The notes below the pieces were generated by a model. It did not search any database. It saw nothing but the letters and a program-made list of their open reading frames with translations, and was not told the DNA's origin. From the NCBI GenBank assembly GCA_001805765.1, contig MHGW01000034.1:1-6335 (forward strand): a DNA stretch of 6,335 nt. The letters run 5' to 3'. The position numbers and the translations under genes are program-made. Every line of letters begins with the position of its first letter. The stretch's first letter is position 1. The stretch comes from Omnitrophica WOR_2 bacterium RIFCSPLOWO2_01_FULL_41_12. GTDB taxonomy: Bacteria > Omnitrophota > Gorgyraeia > Gygaellales > Profunditerraquicolaceae. Positions 1-5,905 of this stretch are shown piece after piece.

Positions 1-981
1 GGAGGCGATGCGACCCAAATTCTTCCTAAGTTGCCGCACAGACCTCTCTTGCAGCAGATAGGCCACGTCTTAGATGCCGCAGAGGCAATTAACTCACGTA
101 ATGCTTTCTCTATTGCTCAATATTTGAACGAGGCAGAAAATTTTGTACCACTCGATGTTGCGCAAGTACAAAGAATTTTAAATGCAGAAGATAATGCATT
201 TCGTGGCGTACCCAATGTTCCAAATACGCGCGTTACAATTACTGATGCTCTAGCATGCTTAGAAATTGAAATGGTACGTGATGCTCAAATTAATTTTATT
301 ATGGAGGGTACAGAGGTAACCGCTGAAGCTATTGATATATATTTTATTGAGAAAAATCTTATTGTACCGTGGGAAACAGCTCTGGGCACAAAGCGTATCA
401 ATGCTATTTTAGGAGTTTCCCATGATTTGAGCCAAGCCAAACAAGTCAAAGTAGTTTTAGCAACTCAAATTTATCTTAATAAAATTCAGTTTGCGTATCC
501 CAATAACCGTGCGTTGGCTATTGCTATTCGTGAAGTGCTTCTTGGAGTTAAATTTAAATTCCTATCTAAAGCCGATCAAAATTTAAGTGTAGAAAATATT
601 TTACAAATTTTAGATATGAAAGAAACTTTAGAGAGAGAGGGTGGGGTTATCAGTATCAAGGCGATTTCTGAGCGCGTATCGAAGTTGCGTCACTCGGGTG
701 CCGTGGGTACGTCTGGTTCTCAACCGGGTGATGCAGGAATAAAACATACAGAATTTGATATGACTGGGCTAGAAGTAACTGGTGACGGAGAGAGTGCTAT
801 GCCGATGCCAACAGTTGGAGACGTTTTAAGAAGTAAAATATGTCAGGCGGGTCAAAGAGCTCTCAAGGCCATAGGCCTTCGCAGAGGTGAACCTGCTGCA
901 GTAGAAGATCCCTGGAAGGGCCGGGAAAAAGAACGTGCGTTCTTGCGGGAGCATATTGTAGGACGGGGGATAAGAAGATGA
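1..981 (+). CDS. Gene A: paralogous helical-repeat protein, 5'-truncated by the window
   Basis: The frame is open from base 1 to the TGA at 979-981 (326 visible codons), so the true start lies upstream; the TTG at 31 is only the first possible start inside the window and need not be used. I do not recognise a named family. Visible residues 1-251 are predominantly helix-forming. They match residues from about 180 onward of the next gene, with shared anchors EI-x-MV-x-DA-x-I-x-FI (from residue 88), YFIE, TAL, AIRE-x-L-x-G and LSVE-x-I-x2-ILD. A polar linker (about 235-250) leads to a C-terminal tail (252-326) with a GDG turn, MPMPTVGDVL, an amphipathic AGQRALKAIGL helix and the end GRGIRR. The last 60 residues match gene B at 58 positions. 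The stop overlaps the start of B (ATGA), implying translational coupling. A signal peptide cannot be assessed. The coding call is secure; the function is unknown. Confidence 0.88.
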   Translation, partial: GGDATQILPKLPHRPLLQQIGHVLDAAEAINSRNAFSIAQYLNEAENFVPLDVAQVQRILNAEDNAFRGVPNVPNTRVTITDALACLEIEMVRDAQINFIMEGTEVTAEAIDIYFIEKNLIVPWETALGTKRINAILGVSHDLSQAKQVKVVLATQIYLNKIQFAYPNNRALAIAIREVLLGVKFKFLSKADQNLSVENILQILDMKETLEREGGVISIKAISERVSKLRHSGAVGTSGSQPGDAGIKHTEFDMTGLEVTGDGESAMPMPTVGDVLRSKICQAGQRALKAIGLRRGEPAAVEDPWKGREKERAFLREHIVGRGIRR

Positions 982-990
982 GTACTTGTC
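865..990. repeat. 126-bp near-identical repeat, copy 1 (A-B junction)
   Basis: This stretch is the same as 2322-2447 except for one substitution (C921 versus T2378). It covers the last 38 codons of gene A, its stop, and the first 13 bases of gene B (ATGAGTACTTGTC). Similarity falls away upstream into ordinary paralogue divergence. The repeat therefore spans a gene-to-gene junction rather than a protein domain alone. Confidence 0.95.
965..970 (+). promoter_or_regulatory. Shine-Dalgarno-like site for gene B
   Basis: GGGGGA lies 7 bases before the ATG at 978, inside the last codons of gene A. It supports the 978 start and the overlap with A's stop. The same bases recur before the vestigial start at 2435, because they belong to the 126-bp repeat. 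Confidence 0.5.
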
Positions 991-2438
991 GTTTGGTGAT
1001 TTTTGTTGTCCTTTTCATGTTTTCTTCCTTAGTTTTTGCAGCCAGCAGTTCAATACCAATGCCAGAGGGCAGCGGAAAACAAAGACTTTTTCTCAGTGAA
1101 CAAACAGTTCAATTTATTAATCGTGCTGCGGGACAAATTCGAACAATAGAGGGTGACAACATTGAGCTTGCTGATCTCGTCAGATTAGTTTCAAGACTTC
1201 TTAATAATGACAGATCCTCGGTTTGTATTTCTGAAGAACTCCTCAAAGTCATTTTAGAAGCTGAGCAAACACTACCTCCAGAACGTTCTTTATCTGATAT
1301 TGTAGACAGTGCCGAAAAATTATTGGTCGATAAAGCGCTGCAAATCCAATTAGAAGAAGGAAATAAATTACAACCACAAGAAATGAGAGCCGATTTTATA
1401 CATAGATTAATTATTCCGTTTGAATCTTCAAGGCTAACCATTGAACGTATTGCTGTCGAGATTGCTGGTGAAATACTACCTCCTGCGGCACAGGCTCAAG
1501 ATCAAGGTGTTATGCCACTAAGAGTGCAGGTTAATAAAATTTTGGCTGCTGAAAGAGAAATAGGTGGCACGGATATAGAAAAAATAGTTGCACACGTAAA
1601 TCGTAACTCTAGTTTTTCTCCTGTTTCAAAGGATCAAGTAGTCACCATTATCTATGCACAGAATCTTATTCAGGGATTTATTTCAACACCGACAGTTGAA
1701 GATATCATGACACACACTGAAATTCGCATGGTACAAGATGCACGCATTAGCTTTATTTTAGAGAATCAAGATGTGATACCAGAGGCCTTGCGACATTATT
1801 TTATTGAAAATAAACAGATTCCTGAAAATGATACAGCTTTAGAGCTGAAGTGCATCGATAGTATTCTAGGGCGTTCTTTTCTTCTCAATCCGGGACAGCA
1901 AGTTTTGGCTGTATTGGCCATACGAGTGGCACTCATGAAAACAGGCTTTAATTCATTCGATCAGCGGGCTTGGGCTTATGCTATTCGAGAAGCCTTGCAG
2001 GGACAGCGATTCAGATTTGTGTTTTCCAGTGAGAACGACTTATCCGTTGAAAAAATTAAAAATATTTTGGACATAAGGCTCACGTTAGAACAAGAAGGGA
2101 CTGAGAATGATATAGTTCAAAATATTATCGATAGACTTTTAATTGCAGAAGAAGCCGCTAAGGAAACCCGTCCGTCACCGCGTGCAAGAGGTGGTGGAGG
2201 TGGTATCGGCTTTTCAATGCAGGGTGTCGTTGTAAATGGCGATGGCACAATTACTATGCCCATGCCTACAGTTGGTGATGTTTTAAGAAGTAAACTATGT
2301 CGAGCGGGTCAACGTGCCCTAAAGGCCATAGGCCTTCGCAGAGGTGAACCTGCTGCAGTAGAAGATCCCTGGAAGGGTCGGGAAAAAGAACGTGCGTTCT
2401 TGCGGGAGCATATTGTAGGACGGGGGATAAGAAGATGA
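978..2438 (+). CDS. Gene B: secreted helical-repeat protein of the array (486 aa)
   Basis: The start overlaps gene A's stop and gives a good Sec signal peptide: MSTCRL, a hydrophobic core to about residue 18, and a likely cut after VFA (21/22). The protein is thus expected in the periplasm, on the surface or outside the cell. No named family is recognised. The mature part is mostly helical, with recurring motifs: VNKILAAE near residue 185 and QQVLAVLA at 307-314. The block EIRMVQDARISFIL begins at about residue 248 and continues to LEQEG near 374; this whole block pairs with gene A. A glycine-rich linker (about 403-411, GGGGG) separates it from the tail (412-486), which carries GDG, MPMPTVGDVL, AGQRALKAIGL and GRGIRR. 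Residues 25-180 resemble the N-terminal part of gene C more loosely. It is a full-length example of the architecture that A shows in part. Function unknown. Confidence 0.92.
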   Translation: MSTCRLVIFVVLFMFSSLVFAASSSIPMPEGSGKQRLFLSEQTVQFINRAAGQIRTIEGDNIELADLVRLVSRLLNNDRSSVCISEELLKVILEAEQTLPPERSLSDIVDSAEKLLVDKALQIQLEEGNKLQPQEMRADFIHRLIIPFESSRLTIERIAVEIAGEILPPAAQAQDQGVMPLRVQVNKILAAEREIGGTDIEKIVAHVNRNSSFSPVSKDQVVTIIYAQNLIQGFISTPTVEDIMTHTEIRMVQDARISFILENQDVIPEALRHYFIENKQIPENDTALELKCIDSILGRSFLLNPGQQVLAVLAIRVALMKTGFNSFDQRAWAYAIREALQGQRFRFVFSSENDLSVEKIKNILDIRLTLEQEGTENDIVQNIIDRLLIAEEAAKETRPSPRARGGGGGIGFSMQGVVVNGDGTITMPMPTVGDVLRSKLCRAGQRALKAIGLRRGEPAAVEDPWKGREKERAFLREHIVGRGIRR

Positions 2439-2447
2439 GTACTTGTC
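2322..2447. repeat. 126-bp near-identical repeat, copy 2 (B-C junction)
   Basis: This is the second copy of the 865-990 sequence, with one mismatch (T2378). It ends with the same ATGAGTACTTGTC, but here that sequence no longer leads into a signal-peptide gene. The following bases (ATTCAACC) are unrelated to the start of B, so the repeat edge marks where the junction was altered. Confidence 0.95.
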
Positions 2448-2497
2448 ATTCAACCCCTCGCAACGACAGAATAGCGGAATATAAGGAGTTTAAATAA
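2435..2497 (+). other. Micro-ORF, probable relic start of gene C or a leader peptide (20 codons)
   Basis: The ATG at 2435 overlaps B's stop exactly as B's start overlaps A's. It encodes MSTC, the conserved first residues of B and D, then 16 unrelated residues and a TAA at 2495-2497. It lies in the same frame as gene C, with only GTT between its stop and C's ATG at 2501. Two readings are possible: a remnant of C's original start after an insertion, or a translated leader coupled to B that delivers ribosomes to C. The product is unlikely to be functional in itself. Confidence 0.45.
2483..2488 (+). promoter_or_regulatory. Shine-Dalgarno-like AAGGAG for gene C
   Basis: A strong AAGGAG lies 12 bases before the ATG at 2501, a slightly long spacing. 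It sits inside the micro-ORF. It is the best reason to place the start at 2501 rather than at the next in-frame ATG (2516), which would be 27 bases away. Confidence 0.5.
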
Positions 2498-2500
2498 GTT

Positions 2501-5023
2501 ATGAAAAGAATAACAATGTCATCCCTGCGAATGCAGGGATCTTGGTTTTTTCTGATAGCATTTTTTATGTTTTCTTCTCTATCTTATGCATACGTCACAA
2601 CAGGCCTTAGTGGTGCTGGTGTTGCAGACGGTGAGGGTGGAGATAAACGGCCATCCCAATATTTGTCTACAGAACTTGTTATGGCTGTTCTCCAGGCTAA
2701 AACAGAGGTTGAACAAGAATTACAAGATCGAGAATCACAAAGCATAGAGCGGCTTGTGATAGATATCCATGAACGTCTCAGTAGTGGAAAAACAAATATT
2801 AGCGTTGCATACGTTCTTATAAGAGCGATCTTAGAAGTCAGCGCCACCATGTCTATATCTGATGGTGCCTCTGCTATTGTACGTGCTGTTGAAGTTTATT
2901 TTGTTCGTCAATATCAAATTATGCGTATAGGTTTTGCTCCTCAGGCGACAGAGTGTAGGGTCAATTGCGTTTTTGCTGGGATTATTGGTGAGAGCTCACT
3001 TGAACTTTCAGCTGAAAGAATAAGTGATATTCTTTATAACACAAAACCAGAACTTTCACTTATTCAGCTTATCCAGGCTGTTATATCATATAAAAATCAA
3101 TTTCCTCCATTAGAGGCTCAAGATATTGAAGCAAAATTAAAAGAGCCCACTAACCGACTTATTGATCCTTCTGAGACACGGGTATTAGAAATTGGTAGAA
3201 TACTAGATATTTTAAAACAATTCTCTCATGTGACACCTGCAGACATTTTAAGAATATTTACTACTGCTTCTTCCCTGAGAAGCAGCGCCGTTATGATGAG
3301 ATCACTTGATGAAATTGGAAGACGGCCTCACAAAAGAGCTCCACTTTCTCATAGATTAAGTCTCGCAGAGCAGGTTTTGGCAGTCGTTAAGGTGTTGTCT
3401 GAAAAAGGCGAGCCCTTAAGTGCAAAAGAAATTAGAGAACATCTTAGAAGAGGAACCATTTCAAGAACAGATAGAACTCTGAACAAAAATAGGATTGAAG
3501 TCCTTTTAAAGGTTATTGAGTGTTTAAAAGGGGGACAAGGGGTTCAAACAGTTAAAGATTTAAGCATTGCAGATATTTATAGATATTGTGTTGTAGGGCT
3601 TATCGAAACTGAGCCTTCAACAGGTTCCACATATGGAACGGTGCTTCGAGAAGGAAAAGAATTTGATGATGCACGTTCATTTTTTGTGCGAAGAATAACA
3701 CAAAGACGAATTTATGGTGCTTTTGGGCAGACATTAAATGAAGGAGCTCCTGACTTGATAGCTCCAGAAAATCTTGTCGCATTGCTCTCTGCGCCTCGAG
3801 AAGTACGTCCCAGTCTTGTGTGGATTCCGGAGCTTATACGACAAGAAGCAGCGCGCCAGGGAATGCCAGTCAATCCCAAATTAAAATCTGCTTTTACGAG
3901 TCATGAAGTTGTTTTATCTGTTCTTGCGGCTGAAAGAATTTTAAAGGCGGAACAATTTATAGAAGATACGACTCCACAAATTGAAGAAGCTCATAACATT
4001 GTAAGTTTTTTAAGAGAGCCAGGTATTCAAATGGATGTAAAACTTGATGTTGTGGTTAATGTTCTAGCAGCCCGTGCAAGACAATCACAAGAACTTGTTT
4101 TAGCTCAATTGGTTGAAGAGTTTGAAATGATCATGATTCAAGAGGCCAAGATTGAGTCATTAAATAGAAATCAGTCACCAAGTAGGAGATTGATTTTTGA
4201 AATACTAAATGAACGAGGTATTGCTGTAACCGAAGGAGCAGTTGAAGAACATTTTGATCAGCTTATTCTTAGTCGCGAGCCTCATTTAACACCGTTACAA
4301 CAAGTTAAAACCGTTATGGCAGCTCAAAGCTTTTTTATACAAGGAGCAGGAAAGCCGGTAGCCACAGAGCATGATACAGTCTATGTCATTTATCATGCAC
4401 TGTGTGGAGATCAAATAAAACTAATAGTGCTACAACAAGATCATACTTCTTTATCTCCAGTACGTATCAAGAGAATATTGGATTTGGCAGCTAGCGACTC
4501 AAGAACACCAGAGGAGGTTTTATTCCAATTACAACTTGAAGACATATTAATAGTGCGCAGTGAAAGGGGAGCGAGATCTTCTAAGGCAATACGTAGTGGA
4601 CTTATTACAGATGGTTTTATGAGTAGGGAAGACGTTTTGAGTCTTGGTGAAATAGAAAGAATTGTTCAAGCAATCGATAGAGTTCAAGCAGATGTCGCTG
4701 TCCAATCAGTTGGGGCAAGAGAGCAACTCAACCTTTCTCCTGATGCAGCATCAGAAACACAAGAACGGGGTGCTATGAGACCGATAGTTAGCCCAGATGG
4801 TGCAGTTGGCTCAAGCTTAGAAATTTCAATCGGAGAAGTTGATATAGGTAGAGCAGCACAGCGAGGTTTAAGAGCTGCAGGCGTGCGCATACAAGGAGAA
4901 AAAGCGACCACTACAGATGAGCCTGGTAAAGAGGGCGGTGGTAGCACTTTTGTAGAGAGAGTTATGAGAGAAATTCGTATTGGCCGTGTAGGCCGTATAC
5001 GAGGCGAGGTCAGGGGAAAATAA
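2501..5023 (+). CDS. Gene C: large secreted helical-repeat protein of the array (840 aa)
   Basis: This is the largest member of the array. The N-terminus has basic residues (K2, R3, R10), a hydrophobic core from about W15 to L27 and a likely cut after SYA (30/31), so export by Sec is expected. The core end FFMFSSLSYA resembles LFMFSSLVFA in gene B. The rest is mostly helical, with at least four copies of a QV-x2-VLAA-type motif starting near residues 288 (LAEQVLAVV), 468 (HEVVLSVLAAE), 515 (LDVVVNVLAA) and 599 (LQQVKTVMAA). A block beginning at about residue 540 (EFEMIMIQEAKIESL) and running to about 680 pairs with the conserved blocks of A and B. The tail (759-840) has PDG, EISIGEVDIG, the amphipathic AAQRGLRAAGV and an Arg/Gly-rich end repeating G-R. 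Compared with B, the extra length is additional helical repeats. No catalytic motif or named family is recognised. Codons 6-15 derive from a palindrome-containing repeat. Confidence 0.93.
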   Translation: MKRITMSSLRMQGSWFFLIAFFMFSSLSYAYVTTGLSGAGVADGEGGDKRPSQYLSTELVMAVLQAKTEVEQELQDRESQSIERLVIDIHERLSSGKTNISVAYVLIRAILEVSATMSISDGASAIVRAVEVYFVRQYQIMRIGFAPQATECRVNCVFAGIIGESSLELSAERISDILYNTKPELSLIQLIQAVISYKNQFPPLEAQDIEAKLKEPTNRLIDPSETRVLEIGRILDILKQFSHVTPADILRIFTTASSLRSSAVMMRSLDEIGRRPHKRAPLSHRLSLAEQVLAVVKVLSEKGEPLSAKEIREHLRRGTISRTDRTLNKNRIEVLLKVIECLKGGQGVQTVKDLSIADIYRYCVVGLIETEPSTGSTYGTVLREGKEFDDARSFFVRRITQRRIYGAFGQTLNEGAPDLIAPENLVALLSAPREVRPSLVWIPELIRQEAARQGMPVNPKLKSAFTSHEVVLSVLAAERILKAEQFIEDTTPQIEEAHNIVSFLREPGIQMDVKLDVVVNVLAARARQSQELVLAQLVEEFEMIMIQEAKIESLNRNQSPSRRLIFEILNERGIAVTEGAVEEHFDQLILSREPHLTPLQQVKTVMAAQSFFIQGAGKPVATEHDTVYVIYHALCGDQIKLIVLQQDHTSLSPVRIKRILDLAASDSRTPEEVLFQLQLEDILIVRSERGARSSKAIRSGLITDGFMSREDVLSLGEIERIVQAIDRVQADVAVQSVGAREQLNLSPDAASETQERGAMRPIVSPDGAVGSSLEISIGEVDIGRAAQRGLRAAGVRIQGEKATTTDEPGKEGGGSTFVERVMREIRIGRVGRIRGEVRGK
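2521..2540. repeat. Palindromic repeat element inside the signal-peptide coding region of gene C
   Basis: A perfect inverted repeat, ATCCCTGC and GCAGGGAT, flanks a GAAT loop and is followed by CTTGG. This resembles the GTCAT-CCC...GGG-AT type of short dispersed palindrome found in many proteobacterial genomes (recalled pattern, not searched). It is read through in frame, giving MSSLRMQGSW within the n-region of the signal peptide. A run of six T follows at 2546-2551. Confidence 0.7.
5012..5017 (+). promoter_or_regulatory. Shine-Dalgarno-like AGGGGA for gene D
   Basis: AGGGGA in the final codons of gene C lies 11 bases before the ATG at 5029. With only 5 bases between C's stop and D's start, D is probably translated by re-initiation or coupling from C. 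Confidence 0.4.
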
Positions 5024-5028
5024 TTTTT

Positions 5029-5787
5029 ATGAGTACCTGTCGTTTGATGACTTTTGTTATCCTTTTTAGTTTTTCTTGTTTCGCTGAGAATCCGAGTCCA
5101 GTCTTGTCTTTCACAGATCAAGTTTATGAAGTGTATTACATAGAAAGTCTGGTTTTGGGTCAAAGAAAATATATTTCTAGTAAATATCGTGAGGGGACAG
5201 GTGAGACCCAAGCCAGAATGATTCGATTTAGAACAAATAAAATGGATATTGCAGATATCAGCACTATTTTAGAAGTGCGAGTTGTATTGGCTGACGGAAA
5301 GCTTCCTTGGGAAGTACAACAGCTTCTTGTAACTTGCCAGCTTGAAATAGAGGCAATTCGTAATGCTCAACTTGCGATTGCACAAGAAGATATAAGTTTG
5401 AAAAACGATCCTCAAATTCTTCAAGATTTTATGATTGCTCGTCGTGTTATTCCAAATGAACGGGCATTGCCGGTAGAACGTATTCAGAGAATAATTTCTT
5501 TCCCGGAAGATCATCCCACACTCAGCTCAATTAAAGTATTGCAAAGAGAGAGACTACTTCATCCGATTGCTACTTACTCTGTTAGCAAAGATGGCATACT
5601 AGATGTAAAAGTACCTGAGGCATCAATATCTCTTGTGACCGCTATTCGAAGAGCAATAGAAGGGGATTCTGGTGTAGGGCGAGAGATGCGTGCAGCGGAA
5701 GCACGCGATGCCGATGCCTCACGAGCTGAAGGCCCGCGAGAAGGCGGAAGATTTAAAGGCTTAAGACGCGTCCGCACAGTTCGATAG
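5029..5787 (+). CDS. Gene D: short secreted member of the array (252 aa)
   Basis: The start gives MSTCRLMTFVILF, very close to gene B both as protein and as DNA (about 42 of the first 50 bases match), so the start is well supported. The signal peptide probably ends after CFA (19/20). Cys17 follows SFS, which is a poor lipobox, so a lipoprotein is less likely. Residues 25-105 are a mixed, partly helical segment. A block from about residue 104 (QLEIEAIRNAQLAI) to 180 is a shortened version of the conserved block of A-C; it keeps the RRVIPNERAL segment that corresponds to NKQIPENDTAL in B. The tail (183-252) keeps the DG turn, a proline/hydrophobic strand (VKVPEASISL), the helix TAIRRAIEG and a basic end (RRVRTVR). 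It may be a compact paralogue or one that has lost repeats. Function unknown. It is the last gene before the intergenic region. Confidence 0.9.
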   Translation: MSTCRLMTFVILFSFSCFAENPSPVLSFTDQVYEVYYIESLVLGQRKYISSKYREGTGETQARMIRFRTNKMDIADISTILEVRVVLADGKLPWEVQQLLVTCQLEIEAIRNAQLAIAQEDISLKNDPQILQDFMIARRVIPNERALPVERIQRIISFPEDHPTLSSIKVLQRERLLHPIATYSVSKDGILDVKVPEASISLVTAIRRAIEGDSGVGREMRAAEARDADASRAEGPREGGRFKGLRRVRTVR

Positions 5788-5828
5788 AATTTCTTTTTCT
5801 TGTCATCATTTAAAATTTTAAGAAGAGA

Positions 5829-5867
5829 CGTTGTTTATACCCATAAGTTGTTGTAATATAAACAACG
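5829..5867. repeat. 11-bp perfect inverted repeat in the D-thrS intergenic region
   Basis: CGTTGTTTATA (5829-5839) and TATAAACAACG (5857-5867) are exact inverse copies 17 bases apart. No T-run follows on either strand, so it does not look like an intrinsic terminator. It surrounds the candidate thrS promoter and could be an operator, or an end of a small repeat element. Confidence 0.6.
5831..5859 (+). promoter_or_regulatory. Candidate sigma-70-type promoter for thrS
   Basis: TTGTTT (5831-5836), a 17-base spacer and TAATAT (5854-5859) match the spacing of a housekeeping promoter, though each hexamer is imperfect (3 of 6 and 4 of 6 to consensus). Transcription would start near 5866, leaving a leader of about 40 bases before thrS. 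The arms of the inverted repeat overlap both hexamers. Confidence 0.35.
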
Positions 5868-5900
5868 AGATTGCTTCGGTTAAAGCCTTGCAATGACGGG
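5867..5900. repeat. Imperfect hairpin resembling a dispersed GAGATTGC...GCAATGACGG element
   Basis: ATTGC (5870-5874) pairs with GCAAT (5890-5894), with GG/CC (5878-5879, 5886-5887) as an inner pair. The flanks GAG and GACGGG match the look of a short repeat that I recall as common in intracellular alphaproteobacteria and some gammaproteobacteria. It abuts the inverted repeat and would lie in the thrS leader. Confidence 0.45.
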
Positions 5901-5901
5901 A
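5895..5901 (+). promoter_or_regulatory. Weak Shine-Dalgarno-like site for thrS
   Basis: GACGGGA ends 4 bases before the ATG at 5906 and is itself the edge of the repeat-like hairpin. It is a poor match to GGAGG, but no better site is near. The start is fixed mainly by protein homology, since the TGS domain begins at once. Confidence 0.35.
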
Positions 5902-5905
5902 AAAT

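Noticed and set aside
31..33. TTG as the start of gene A
   Set aside because: The frame is open from base 1 and residues just before it are coding-like; the alignment with B puts this point about 180 residues into the protein.
1109..1441. 110-codon minus-strand frame within gene B
   Set aside because: It is antisense to a region with clear paralogue conservation on the plus strand, and its serine-rich composition is typical of shadow frames.
5071..5081. Lipoprotein signal (Cys17) in gene D
   Set aside because: The residues before the cysteine (SFS) lack the usual leucine at -3, and an ordinary cut after CFA fits better; paralogue B has no equivalent cysteine.
4684..5211. 175-codon open frame on the minus strand across the end of gene C and start of gene D
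   Set aside because: It lies antisense to two well-supported genes, crosses their boundary, and its translation shows no domain or signal; it is a shadow frame.
5788..5830. Intrinsic terminator after gene D (T-rich stretch at 5790-5801, TTAAAATTTTAA palindrome at 5809-5820)
   Set aside because: No GC-rich stem precedes the T-rich stretch, and the palindrome is pure A/T without a loop, so termination here is not supported.
5788..5905. T-box riboswitch upstream of thrS
   Set aside because: The gap is too short, and there is no recognisable T-box sequence or threonine specifier stem.
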